Shown: positions 12,101 to 23,282 of the stretch, piece by piece
Layout of the letters: the number at the start of each line of letters is the position of its first letter
Numbering within the stretch: position 1 is the stretch's first letter
DNA from: Mesorhabditis belari
Taxonomy: Eukaryota > Nematoda > Chromadorea > Rhabditida > Rhabditidae
Assembly (NCBI GenBank): GCA_958450365.1
Contig: CAUEEP010000742.1
Span: 3,407,501 to 3,471,500, forward strand
Direction of reading: 5' to 3'
Length of the DNA: 64,000 nucleotides
The notes under the pieces: generated by a model
The model's input: the letters and a program-made list of their open reading frames with translations, nothing else
Told to the model about the DNA's origin: nothing
Databases searched by the model: none
Translations under genes and position numbers: made by a program

Positions 12101-15100
12101 GCAAAATGGAATAAGGTCAAAGAAAAGAAAAAAAATGGGAAAAAGAAGCAAAAAAAGGCTTGTTTTACACACACGGGCATATGCTTTCTCCGTGCCACAA
12201 AACGAAAAAGAAAAGAAAAGAAAAGAAAAGCAAAAAGCGTGAAAATCTCTTCTTTTCCCGTCTTTTCCACAAAAATCTCCTCTTTATTTTTCTTCTGTTT
12301 CATTTTTTTATCATTGCAAGACGTTCTTTTTCGTTTTTAACAAATAGCTACCGTAAATACTGTAATAGTACCCCAGCCCCATAATGACGGTGCGGAGTGT
12401 TGCGTAGTCTAGCTTTGAACGCGTTTTTCTCGACACTGGTTTATGCTACAATGCGCGTTTAGGTATCAAAAGATAGCTGAAATTCAGAGCTATTTTTTTG
12501 TGAGCATTTATGAGCAAAGAGCATTGATGTTTTCGAGCGGTTGCTTTAGAAAGCTCTTGATGTACGATGGCTACTTTGTTCCCAGCTGAAATTAGTTAAT
12601 TTAGATTGAATCTAACGGATCGGAGTGTTGCGTAGTCTAGCTTTGGACGCGTTTTTCTCGACACTGGTTTATGCTACAATGCGCGTTTAGGTATCAAAAG
12701 ATAGCTGAAATTCAGAGCTATTTTTTGATACCAAAGACGCATTTTTTGAAAGTACGGGTGCTTTGAAAAAAAATGAAATACTAAAAAACTTTTGCGACTA
12801 CGCGACTGTACGAGGGGAGTACTATTACAGTATTTACGGTAGCTTTGTTTGTATTGAAAAACGTTTCTTTTACTATAAAAGTAAAAGCTTTTAATCTAAA
12901 AAGCGCTTAAAAAATAGCTTTTTTTGCAAGGCATTTATCTTTTTTGGGACTCAAGTTTTTCATATCTTTCAATATTTCAAAATAAAGTTTAAATAAATTT
13001 TAACGTCTCTTTCCTGAAACTTTACCTTGTCTACTTGATTTTTTTTCTTTTTCCCCTTTCCCCTTCTTTCTTTCTATATTCGATTCTTGCTTGACTTTTT
13101 TTTCAGTATGATTGTCATTTTTTTTAATTGACCACAGCTCATTGTCTTGTTCCAAAACCTCTAAAAAAGCTTTGAGTTCGGGTTTTCGAGAAAGAACCGG
13201 CTGTTCTCCTGTTCTCCTGTTGAGGAGATTCAACAGGAAAACAGTTTTTTTTTTCTTTTTTTCACTCTCTTTTCAGTCTCATATTGCATAATCACTTTAG
13301 AATTTGGAATTAAAATTTTGAATCGATTTTTAATGACTTGAAAAGTTGTGGATTTTGTAGGGATTTCTGGCGGAAGTACAGTCGAATTTGGAAGCGTGGA
13401 GGCGCCCTGGAGCCGGAGTAGTCAGGGTAATCGCTACACTCCTGCCGCTCCTACCCCTCTTACCCCTTCAATGATTCCAAAAGCGAAGCACCCTATACTA
13501 GAAAGGTTTGCCAAATAACGAGCGATTACCCGCCAGCACAAAGAACAGATCTCCAGTCATTTCTCTTTTGTTGTGGATTTTGTAGGGATTCTGTGTGCCA
13601 AGCAAAAGAGAAATCGCTATTTAAATGACTGGAGATCTGTTCTTTGTGCTGGCGGGTAATCGCTCGTTATTTGGCAAAGCCTTCTGGTATAAGGTGCTTC
13701 GCTTTTGGAATCGTTGAAGGGTTAAGAGGGGTAGGAGAAGGAGTGGGGATTACCCTGACTACTCAGGCGCCTCCACGCTTCCAAATTCGACTGTACTCCC
13801 ACCAGAAATCCTATATTTGACATCGGGTCATTTTAGCAAACGTCTTTTATTTTCTAAAGCTTAAAATCACATTGTATCCACGTTTTAGAAAGCAAAAGTC
13901 GTTTTCTAAAATGCATTTGGCGACCCGATGTCTAATATGGGATTTCTGGTGGGAGTACAGTCGAATTTGAGGGCGTGGAGGCGCCCGGGAGGCGGAGTAG
14001 TCAGGGTAATCGCTGCACTCCTGCCGCTCCTACCCCTCTTACCCCTTCAATGATTTCAAAAGCGAAATTTGACTTAATGACATATTTCTACCCCATACCT
14101 CTCCAAAAAAACAGTTCAAAATCTCTTGATGATTCATGAATCAATGAACAAGACTTTACAATGAAATTTCTCTGTTTACCAACTCCTAGCAACTCATTCA
14201 TTTTCACACAAATCGGGAAAAAGTTCTGAAGGAGATTGATATCATTGCAATGAGCCTCTCCTTTCATCCCATTTGATCAGGTGTTCTTGTTTACGAACGC
14301 CGAAAAGAAGGGTTTTCTTTTGGGTTATGCACGTTTCCTTTCAACGCTTATTAGAATTTGTGGAAATTTCTCAAGATTTTCTGAATGAATTTGAAAAAAT
14401 TAGGCATTCACGAACACTTTCCTTAACGAAGACTTTCCTTAACGAACACTTTCCTTAACGAACAGTTTCCTTAACGAAGACTTTCCTTAACGAAGACTTT
14501 CCTTAGCGAAGACTTTCCTTAACGAACACTTTCCTTAACGAACACTTTCCTTAACGAACACTTTCCTTAACGAAGACTTTCCTTATCACTTTCCTTATTC
14601 AATTCAAATTCCAACTCTCCAATATTTTGACAAAACCAAAAAAAACGATTCGAAAGCTCGATTGGAGTTCAAAAATATTTCATATATCTGCCATAATTCA
14701 TTCAAAATTTCTCTTCTTTCAAACGCATTGAAAACGATCGAATCGATCGAATCGAATCCCATTTTCAGTGTCCCGAATGGCTTCTCCATCGATTGGAGAG
14801 TCGAATCGGATGGAGATTGGAGAGGAATGTGATCAAGACGAGCAAATCATTGACAATCAATCCTCATCCACTCAACCCTATCGATTGGCTCTTTTCGGTT
14901 CTCCCCTTCCACAATCACAAACGATTAAAGTCGAGCAGTCGTCACTCTTCGGTCATCGGCAAACAAATGTCGAAGAGAAATTCGGTTAGTTTCAATTGAA
15001 ATAAAGTAGTTTTTCAAAAATCATCAACTAATCAGAATCCCCATTACTGCCTTCACTGGATTCAAAAATAAAACCATCTCTACCACTTCAAACTTTCCCC

Positions 15101-18100
15101 CTTGCACCCACGAAATTGATGCCATTTCCGGACGTCAAATTGCCAGAGGTAAAAGGATAGTTTTTGAAAATAGAAATCTTCTTTTAGGATTTATACTTGA
15201 ATCTTTGCGAGCTACGGAAACAAGGAGTGATGTTCGACATTGAGATTGAAGTAAGACAAAGAGATTCAAAGAAATTCAAATAGATTTAAAATAATCTATA
15301 ATCTTTTAGGTAGATGAGGAAATAATTCGGGCACATCGGATCGTTCTTGCCGCAGCGAGTCCATATTTTCGGGCAATGTTTACCTATGATACAATGGAGG
15401 CGCGAACGGGGAAAGTGAAAATAAATGTAAGTAAATGAAAGTAAATGAAAAAATGCTGAAAACAAGGTTGATTATTGGTTTGTAATCGTAAAAGCTTTGT
15501 GATTAGACTAGAATTTTGATTTTTTTGATTTTGTTTGATTGGTTCAATTGATTGATTGGTTCCAATGATTGGTTCAATTGATTGGTTCCAATGATTCAAT
15601 GATTGGTTCCAATGATTGGTTCCAATTGATTGGTTCCAATGATTGGTTCCAATGATTGGTTCCAATGATTGGTTCCAATGATTGGTTCCAATGATTGGTT
15701 CCAATGATTGGTTCAATTGATTGGTTCCAATGATTGGTTCAATTGATTGGTTCCAATGGTTGGTTCCAATGATTGGTTCCAATGATTGGTTCAATTGATC
15801 CAATGATTGGTTCATTTGATTGATTTGGACATTGAAAATTGAAAGCTATTGCTTTTGTGCTTTTAAGATTTAAAGGATTTGAAGAGATATCTTTTCTTAA
15901 ATTCAAGTTTATCTTTCTAATATTTTAGGATATCTCTGCTCCGGCAATGCGTTTGTTAATCGATTATATCTACTCGGCTGAGATCTCAATTAGTACTGAA
16001 AATGTACAGGAGTTAATCTTTGCAGCAGCTGTTCTACAGGTATCAATTTTTATGATTTTCTCAAATTCAATCTTTTAGATGGATCGTGTTTGCTCGGCTT
16101 GTCAAGATTTCATGACTCAATACTTAACCACATCGAATTGTTTATTGATTAGGTGATTGAGATTTGAATGATTGAATAATGAAAGATTCATTCAAGGCAA
16201 TTTGCTGAGCTTTACAATTGTACGAATTTGTTGACGAGTACTGTTGATTTTGCCACTGATCACTTTCAGGTAAAGATACTAGAAATGACAAATAAAATTG
16301 AATTTTAGGAGTTAATAAAAGTCCCAGAGTTTCTGTCAATCTCGTTCACGCATTTGCAATGTATATTGTCGAGAGCGGATCTGAAAGTCGATTCGGAGCA
16401 AGAGGTGAGTTAAAGCTCGAAGATTGTTGAAGATCGAATTGAGCACTAGTTTTGTTAAACTTTGATTTGAAAAGGGACAATTCGAAAACCAGATAGATCA
16501 GAAGGTGACTTTGGTCTTCAGCTAATGCTTGAATCCAATGCTTGAAGTCAATTCCTTCAAGTCAATGCTTGAAGCCAATCCTTGAAGCCAATCCTTCAAG
16601 CCAATGCTTGAAGCCAATGCTTCAAACCAATGCCTGAAGCCAATGCTTCAAGCCAATGCTTCAAGCCAATCCTTGAAGCCAATCCTTCAACTTCAAACCA
16701 AAGCTTGAAGCCAATCCTTCAAGCCAATACTTCAAGCCAATGCTTGAAGCCAATCCTTCAAGCCAATCCTTCAAGCGAATGCTTCAAGTCAATGCTTCAA
16801 GCTAATGCTTCAAGCTTCAATTAGACTTTGAAAAACAAAACAGAAACTAAATGAGCATTCAATCTATCCATGTATTCGGCTGTCCAGAAAGTCTTTTTGT
16901 TTCAGAAATATTTCTAAAATTTGTATTTTATATCGAAACCATTGAATGCCAAGATTTCTAAGGTTTACGAGGCGGCAATCGAATGGGTGAAAGAGGAAAT
17001 CGCGAGTCGGATCAACCACCTCGCCGATCTCCTCCATTGTGTCCGACTCACTCAACTTCCGCTCTCATTTCTCATCACTGTTGTTTATGAAGAGCCGCTT
17101 ATCAAAGTATTAAAGTTGAAGAAACTCTAATGACTCTAATCTTCAGGAAAATCAATCCTGCAAGGACATTGTATCAGAGGCGATGATGGATTTGCTACGA
17201 GATGTGAATGAGGGAGAGCCTGGAGGTGGGTTTATTATTTCTTGAGTGCTTACAAAGAATCTATCCATCTTTCCAGGCAGTCATTGTACCCGTGGCAGTA
17301 TTGTCTCCTCGTCGATCAGTCTCTACTCTCCAATTTATCGAACAAGAAGGTACGATTGTTAAATGAATAGCTAGAAGTGCTGGTTTGACTTAACTTGGTA
17401 TGGCTTGGATCTGACTTGGCTTGTTCCTGGTCTTGTTTGATCTATTCGACCTGGCCTTGTCTACCTGACCTTGTCTACCTGACCTGGTCTACCTGACCTG
17501 GTCTACCCGACCTGGCCTTGTCTACCTGACCTGGTCTACCCGACCTGGCCTCCTCTGGGTTCGGTCAAACTCTAGCCTGCTTTTCCCTTTGACTTGATCA
17601 TGTTTTAGTTATATCTTAGCTCATTTTGAACGCTTTATATCTAGAATTTTAGATCCCGACCGAGAAAGAGTCTTGCCGGTGTCATTTTCTGTGTTGGTGG
17701 AAGAGGTTTTGCTTTGCAATATCCGTAAAAACACATTTTCTTTAGGTACCTCTGGAGATCCATTTAAAACCGTTGAAGCCTACGATTTTCGAAGAGATCG
17801 ATGGCTTGCGGTTTGACAAGAAAAGTTGAAAAATTCCAAGAATTTCTTTAGGTTCCCGAGATGAGATCAAGAAGGCGACATGTTGGAGTGGTTAGTGCAC
17901 TTGGGAAATTGTATGTTTTTAGATCTAATGAGAAAAAAATGATGAATCTTTCAGATTTGCTATTGGTGGTCATGATGGAGAGAAGCATTTGGACTCAGCT
18001 GAATCCTTTGATCCATTAAGGAACAAATGGACTGAGGTGAGCTGAGAGTTGTTAAGGAAAAGATTCAACTATCAAATAGTTGCTTTTATCCTAGTCCTAT

Positions 18101-21100
18101 GAGATATTCAGGTATCAGCGATGAATACGGCTAGACGAGGGATTGCGGTTGGGACACTCTGTGGAGTGATCTACGCAGTTGGTGGATTGGATGATAATAC
18201 GTGCTTTGATGTGAGTTTGAAAGGGGAATCTGAGTGGGCAATGGTTGAAACATTTGTGTGATATATGCTGGGCTAAACATAGAAATGTTTCAATCAAAAC
18301 CTAGTTCAACTTTTGTTTTCTCAGCCGTCTCAGCCTTGGCCGATTGCTTTGAAATTTTGTCTACAAGATGAAAATTTTGATTTCTATCTTTGACTACAAG
18401 GCAATCGGCTAAAAGAAATCAAGTTACAGAGCAAGCGGCCAAGAAAACAAAGGTGGTATTAGGTTTGGATAGGAATTTTCCCATGTCTAGTACAGGGTAA
18501 CTATTAGATAGTCTTGTTTAACCATAGCCAAATCTACCTTTTGGTCTTCGATCATGAAACCTCAGTCATGAAACCTCAGTCATGAAACCTCAGTCATGAA
18601 ACCCTCGGTCATGAAACCTCGATCATGAAACCTCGATCATGAAACCTCGATCATGAAACCTCGATCATGAAACCTCGGTCATGCAACCTCGGTCATGAAA
18701 CCTCGGTCGGTCATGATCATGAGAAAAATCATGACTCATCGATCGTCAAAAGCAAGTAGATCGATCATCAAAAGCAAGACTAATTTAAATATTGTGTAAA
18801 ATTTAGGTAGTTGAGCGCTATGACATTGAATCAGATCACTGGACGAGTGTCGCTTCCATGAACACGAGAAGAGGCGGAGTTGGAGTGGTGGCTGTTGGTG
18901 GGTTGCGCTGTGAATTGTCTGAGATTCAATATTAAGCTTTCTTTCTTCCTTACTTTTTTCCTTCCTTTCTTACTTCCTTTCTTCTTCCCCTTGTCTTCCC
19001 TTATTTCTCCTGGCAGTTAAGGTACCGAATAGATGGTTAGAGCAATGAAGCAAAAGCAAAAGCAAAAGCAAAAGCAAAAGCAAAAGCAAAAGCAAAAATA
19101 AAGGTGGACGCTTGAATCCCCTCTCCGGAACTCAATTTTCTTGCCAATTCCTTCACTTTTTTATTATAGAATCGACAATGATATCCAGAAAATGATTAAA
19201 CAAAATGTTTTACTGACTGTGTGTTTTTCTAAAGTAACAAAATTGTTTATTATTTTATCAAAAAATCAAAAAATCAAAAAATATCAAAGAAATCATATTC
19301 CAGGCAAATATCTATATGCTGTTGGGGGGAATGATGGTGGCTCGTCGTTGGACTCATGCGAACGGTACGATCCTTTCATCGACAAATGGAAAACAGTGTC
19401 ACCGATGGGAAATCGCAGGTTTATTTATCGATAGGAAATCTGCAAAATCAGAAACTTGAATTTATTTTTTAGACTTTTCAAAACGACGAAATTTAAATGG
19501 AAAATTCTTTTTACTTTTTTTGCTTTTTTTATTTCTTTAATTCAAATAGACAGAAAGATTTGTTAGTTTTTTAGTTGTAAATTTCAAATTCCAGAGCTGG
19601 AGCTGGTATTTGTGTCCTTGATGGATGTCTGTATGCAGTTGGAGGCTTCGATGATAACTCTCCGCTTTCCACCGTTGAGCGTTACGATCCGCACACTGAT
19701 CAGTGGACTCAATTAGCGCCGATGAGTTGTCCAAGAGGTTGGTTTATTGTTTATTATTTTATTTGTAAAAAGCTTTCAAATTTTATTGGGAAATCGTAAA
19801 AAAAAAAAAAAAATGAATTCGACAACGAATTAGATAATGAATTAGATAATGAATTCTATTTGCTTCATTTGCTTTTCCATTTTTCAACTCATAGCTCATC
19901 TCCCCTCGGCGGACAGCACCAGTACTCACCATCGAATTTTTCGCATCTAAATTACAGAAATTGACTCCATCTAGATCATTGCTAAGTCTTTAAGGATTAA
20001 GAAATTAGATTTTTATATTTTAACATTATATAAGGCTTAATTCCATACCTGAGTCTTGGCTCCTTTTTGCATGACCAACCAATGTCAGCGTTGTAGTCTC
20101 GATCGCATTCTGAAACGGTTTTTTTTAAAGGTTTAAAGGCCTTTATGGCTTTTATGGCTTTTTAAGGTTTTAAAGGTTTTAAAGGTTTTAAAGGTTTTAA
20201 AGGTTTTAAAGGTTTTAAAGACTTTTTAAGGTTTTAAAGGTTTTAAAGGCTTTTTAAGTCTTTCTAATAATGTTTTAAAGGCTTTTCTAAGATTTTTAAG
20301 GCTTTTTAGAGCTCCTAAGGCTTTTAAGGCTTTCTAAGGCTTTTTAAGTCTTCCTTAAGGCTTTTTAAGGCTTTTTAAGTCTTTCTAAGGCTTTTTAAGT
20401 CTTTCTTAAGGCTTTTAGGGCTCTTTAACTCTTTCTTAAGGCTTTTAAGGCTTTTAAAGACTTTTTAAGTCTTTCCTAAGACTTTTAAAGGCTTTTTAAG
20501 GCTTTTAAGGCTTTTCTAAGACTTTCTTAAGACTCACTACACACCTAGAACAATCTTTTATTACTTTAAAATGCAAAAGAATTTATCATTTTATTAAATT
20601 AAAACTCTAGCTAACTAGCTAGTTCAGAATTAGATAGCGAATCCCGATAGACGGCTGAAATAGGGTTTTTGAGTAAATTGTTTAAAGTAAAGGTTTAGAA
20701 CTATGGGCTCAAAAACTATCTAATTTTATCAACGATCATTTTTTTTTGTTCTCTCAAAATTTCATTTCCCAACTGACTTTCAAGTGCTGGCAATCCGGAA
20801 GAACAGTGATGAATGTAGTCTCCCCAATGACTTCCACAAAGCACACCATTCATCAAAGCAAAGAACATCTGGATTCATAAGAAAAGGAAATGAAAAGAAA
20901 CTCACCAGAAAAATCCTCATTGTAATAGGTATGACAGGGAAATGGTTTGTGGCTTTGACTTTAGCTTTGGTTGACTTTGGCTATTCCTAATGGGGGATTT
21001 GAAATAATGAGTCTATATTTGTTCAGTTGCTCTTGCCCATTCATTGCCCATTTCCCCTGATGTAGCAATTTCTGATTGGTCAATCGGAGACAATAAGTAA

Positions 21101-23282
21101 ACGTGTATAAAAATTTTATTATATCATTGTGAAAGATGGAGAAAATTTTACTAGTTAGAACCAACCAAAAAGTGCTTTGAAGCAATGAATTTGACCTAAG
21201 AAAAACCTGTTATATATCAAGGCTTGAGAACCTAGGATTTAGATTTTAAGATCAAAATTTTTCGAGTTAATTATCGTATTTTCTCAGCCCAGCCGAGTTA
21301 ATGACTATTTTACGGTTTCCAAGTTTTTAAAAGAAACTCAACACTCGAATCCTCATCTCCACAAGATCTCATCAGCTACATTTTCTCATCCTACATCAAT
21401 AGGTTTTGATAAGCGATTCTCGAGATTTCAAGCAATTTCAGCAACGCTTTTGGGTGTACTACTATTAGGGAAAATACGGTAAATACAGAAATTCAAGAAA
21501 ATCCAGAAATATTAAGATCCGATGTAGGCAGCTTTGATGGTAAACTTGTTGATTCTGAGATGATCTCACCAGAATTTCAGATTTGACAGCTGAAGCTAAG
21601 CAAATGCAAGCAATGCAAGCAATGCAAGCAATGCAAGCAATGCAAGCAATGCAAGCAATGCAAGCAATGCAAGCAATGCAAGCAATGCAAGCAATGCAAG
21701 CAATGCAAGCAATGCAAGCAATGCAAGCAATGCAAGCAAGCAATGCAAGCAATGCAAGCAATGCAATGCAAGCAATGCAAGCAATGCAAGCAATGCAAGC
21801 AATGCAAGCAATGCAAGCAATGCAAGCAATGTAAGCAATGCAAGCAATGCAAGCAATGCAAGCAATGCAAGCAATGCAAGCAATGCAAGCAATGCAATCA
21901 AGGCAAAACAATAGTTGAATGCAAATCTTTAGCTGGGTTGTTCCAAAAAGCCAAAGCCTAGCTTGGCCTAGAAAATCGGTCCTAGAAACATCATCAGGCT
22001 CTGATCATCAGCATGAGATCACTCCACTGCATTTCATCTAGTTTTCTAGCAAATCTTTAGCTGGATTTTTCCAAAAAGCCAAAGCTAAGCCAAAGCCTAG
22101 CTTGGCCTAGAAAATCGGCCCTAGAAACAGCCCTGATCATCAGCATGAGATCTCAGCATGAGACTCCATCAGGTTCTGATAAGCGATTCTCGAGATTTCA
22201 AGCAATTTCAGCAACGCTTTTTGGTGTACTACTATTAGGGAAAATACGGGAAAATACGGGGAGACTGTACCTACAATAACAATTTGCAACAACAAGAAAA
22301 ATGCTTAGGTGGTGTCGGTGTGGCGGCGATGGCCGGTCTTGTCTACGCGATTGGCGGCCATGATGGGGTGAGTTTTGTGCAGAAAAGTGACATCTTTTAG
22401 ATATGCAGATGTTTCAAAAATGAAACACTAAACATTACGGTCTTGATTGAAAGCCTTCTTTCCCATTTAGCATTACTACCTGGACTCGGTGGAGACTTAT
22501 GATCCGTCGACAAATTCGTGGACTCTCGTCGCGAATATCAAAGAGTGCAGGTGATTTTTGGGGAAACTAACAGATTGAGTACTAAGTTCTCAATCAAACT
22601 AAGTTTCTCACCGAAATTCATCTTTCTATTTCTCAAATCTCTAGCTATCAAATGAAATAAAGTTTTAAAAGAAATTGCTTTGGTAATTTCTTTTTTTGGT
22701 AATTTAAGACTCATTTAGATAATGAAAGAGACTTCATTTAGATAATATATATTCATGCTTTATTCAGGACATGAAATAAAGCGTAATCAGTCAGACAATA
22801 CACAAATCTACACATAAATACATAGAGAAAGATGAGATATTTTACTCGGCGATGTGGAGGCGGGGAGAAAAGAAGATAGATAGAAGATAGGCTTCTTGCT
22901 TTAATAACCTCAGGCCATGAATGGGCCAACCCAGTGGAAGAGTGAACTCCGCTAGAGAAGGGATCTCTAGTCAGCTCTAGAGAAGAGACCTCTAGTCTGG
23001 GCGCACGGGCTAGGGAAGAGAACCCTAGGGGGGCCGAACCCCACACCCTCAGTTTGGAAGTGAGAACTTAACCAATACACCATGAGGGCCCCTTATAATG
23101 AAATGAAGAGTGCAAAATTTAGTACTCAACTTCATATCATAAAAAACAAATAACCAAAACCTAATGGAATCTTATTGTTTTAAATTTCTAGAGCTGGCGC
23201 CGGTGTGGCATGGGCGGATTGCAAGATTGAGACGCTCACTCATCCACGACAACTCCATTTTGATGGAGCTGGAAGTTTATAG
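6165..23282 (+). CDS. kel-8: BTB-BACK-Kelch protein, KLHL8/KEL-8 orthologue
   Basis: KLHL8/KEL-8 is a Cullin-3 ubiquitin ligase substrate adaptor; C. elegans KEL-8 controls rapsyn levels and acetylcholine receptor clustering. Exons: 6165-6215, 8592-8685, 8735-8866, 14769-14984, 15036-15148, 15188-15250, 15310-15426, 15929-16039, 16079-16152, 16197-16269, 16309-16404, 16963-17106, 17147-17225, 17277-17349, 17653-17705, 17746-17810, 17852-17910, 17955-18036, 18112-18210, 18807-18897, 19304-19418, 19595-19737, 22309-22367, 22471-22550, 23192-23282. All phases agree, giving 790 aa. Residues 1-200 are a low-complexity, serine-rich extension. BTB follows (MFDIEIEVDEEIIRAHRIVL), then BACK (AAIEWVKEEI), then six Kelch blades with GG, Y and W motifs. 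The phrases RKSLAGVIFCVGGRG and VVERYDIESDHW are close to KLHL8. Human KLHL8 is about 620 aa, so the N-terminus is longer. The first exon is the least certain. Confidence 0.93.
6216..8591 (+). other. kel-8 intron 1, no certain gene
   Basis: This 2.4-kb intron is rich in T and CT tracts. It has a tandem pair of a roughly 37-base unit at 7651-7722 (core GCGTTGA.CGCTTATTTC) and a repeated GAAAGATTGAACGGTAGACT at 7797 and 7978. A short open segment 7456-7506 starts with ATG and ends at a GT in phase 0, so it could be an alternative first exon; this is listed under findings. Other ORFs here follow pyrimidine tracts and are not supported. Confidence 0.5.
10525..13231 (-). CDS. Possible two-exon gene nested in kel-8 intron 3 (unknown function)
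   Basis: Two open segments on the minus strand look protein-like. The first, about 13231-13026, encodes a stretch with LKAFLEVLEQDNELWSIKK followed by a very basic tail. The second, 10901-10525, encodes LGKIINPLKIYENEMKRFDD and ends AHPPAGYKYII-stop. A donor after ACAAG at 13026 and an acceptor GATTAG at about 10902 both have phase 1, so the exons join in frame. No ATG is visible in the first exon, so the start is missing or lies upstream. No family was recognised. The basic composition could also be chance from A-rich sequence. Confidence 0.33.
12349..12841. mobile_element. MITE family A, composite copy with internal duplication
   Basis: The element begins TACCGTAAATACTGTAATAG and ends CAGTATTTACGGTA. 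The block GGAGTGTTGCGTAGTCTAGC with its following 110 bases appears twice inside (about 12395 and 12612), separated by the GAGCGGTTGCTTTAG module also seen at 1-250. This looks like one copy inserted into, or recombined with, another. Confidence 0.8.
13361..14076. mobile_element. Foldback element with a third partial arm
   Basis: Left arm 13361-13569 (starts GGATTTCTGGCGGAAGTACA) and right arm about 13597-13812 are inverted copies. A further copy of the left arm, truncated after about 140 bases, runs 13937-14076 in the same orientation as the first. Between them, 13817-13933 is its own palindrome bounded by GACATCGGGTC and GACCCGATGTC. No coding capacity was seen. Confidence 0.75.
14395..14596. 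repeat. 15-16-bp tandem array in kel-8 intron 3
   Basis: About a dozen copies of TTTCCTTAACGAACAC or TTTCCTTAACGAAGAC, confined to this intron and ending about 170 bases before exon 4. Confidence 0.9.
15535..15815. repeat. 14-bp tandem array in kel-8 intron 7
   Basis: Many copies of GATTGGTTCCAAT and GATTGGTTCAATT. The minus-strand ORF across it (repeats of NQSLEPIIGT) is a by-product. Confidence 0.9.
16525..16815. repeat. 13-bp tandem array in kel-8 intron 11
   Basis: Copies of CAATGCTTCAAGC and CAATCCTTGAAGC fill most of the intron before the BACK-domain exon 16963-17106. Confidence 0.9.
17395..17575. repeat. Short tandem array in kel-8 intron 14
   Basis: Degenerate copies of CTACCTGACCTGGT and close variants. 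Confidence 0.8.
18550..18725. repeat. 14-bp tandem array in kel-8 intron 19
   Basis: About twelve copies of TCATGAAACCTCGG and TCATGAAACCTCGA. A hexamer run of GCAAAA at about 19045-19101 lies in the next intron. Confidence 0.9.
19889..20920 (-). CDS. Small secreted cysteine-rich protein nested in a kel-8 intron
   Basis: Four exons on the minus strand, 20920-20906, 20868-20778, 20109-20049 and 19946-19889, join in frame (phases 0, 1, 2) to give 74 aa. Each junction has a good donor (GTGAGT, GTCAGT, GTATGG) and acceptor (ATCCAG, TTTCAG, ATTTAG). Residues 1 to about 18 (MRIFLMFFALMNGVLCGS) read as a signal peptide. The predicted mature part has six cysteines, in the contexts IHHCSSG, LEKCDRDY, WSCKK, LRCEKFD and YWCCPPRGDEL before the stop. 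No transmembrane segment follows, so it is probably exported and disulfide-bonded. It lies wholly inside the intron between kel-8 exons 19595-19737 and 22309-22367, on the opposite strand. I do not recognise the family; toxin-like, antimicrobial or hormone roles are all possible and none is shown. Confidence 0.72.
20140..20530. repeat. Degenerate AAGGCTTTTT array, intron of the nested gene
   Basis: Runs of AAGGTTTTAAAGG change into AAGGCTTTTTAAGTC. It occupies most of intron 2 of the nested cysteine-rich gene. A similar composition recurs at 24300-24550 (TTTTTAAAGC) and 29880-30295. Confidence 0.85.
21400..22252. repeat. Segmental duplication around a 9-bp array in kel-8 intron 22
   Basis: The 80-base block with GATAAGCGATTCTCGAGATT is present at about 21400-21480 and again at 22171-22252. 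A second duplicated block with AAATCTTTAGCTGG occurs at about 21922-22020 and 22052-22150. Between them 21598-21897 is an array of AATGCAAGC (9 bp, about 30 copies) that opens every frame and generates MQAMQ-type ORFs. Confidence 0.85.
22745..23095 (-). mobile_element. tRNA-derived SINE candidate
   Basis: Read on the minus strand, the head at about 23095 has an A-box-like GGTGTATTGGTTAAG and a B-box-like GGGGTTCGGCCCC, with a TTCCAAA anticodon-loop-like segment. A body of about 280 bases follows, ending in CCTGAATAAAGC near 22760. It lies in the kel-8 intron before the last exon. The flanks TCATTTAGATAAT are repeated at about 22713 and 22732, both on the left side, so the target duplication is not clean. 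Confidence 0.5.

Larger units (their letters stand above)
8867..14768 (+). other. kel-8 intron 3, repeat-rich with a nested-gene candidate
   Basis: The 5.9-kb intron contains a 21-bp array at 9563-9650 (unit GGATTTAGATCACTTTGCATT). A direct duplication of about 240 bp has copies near 9725-9970 and 9985-10207; one copy carries an extra 40-base insertion. A composite family A element is at 12349-12841, a foldback at 13361-13812 with a partial third arm to 14076, and a 15-16-bp array at 14395-14596 (core CTTTCCTTAACGAAC). Two minus-strand open segments are described separately. The 10208-10520 and 10910-12340 stretches show nothing else I can name. Confidence 0.55.

Noticed and set aside
21598..21897. 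CRISPR-like array
   Set aside because: Units are contiguous 9-mers without spacers, in a eukaryotic intron.
21465..21961. ORFs with MQAMQAM, CIACIA and LALLAL repeats
   Set aside because: They all come from one 9-bp array (AATGCAAGC) inside a kel-8 intron; every frame is open by repetition.
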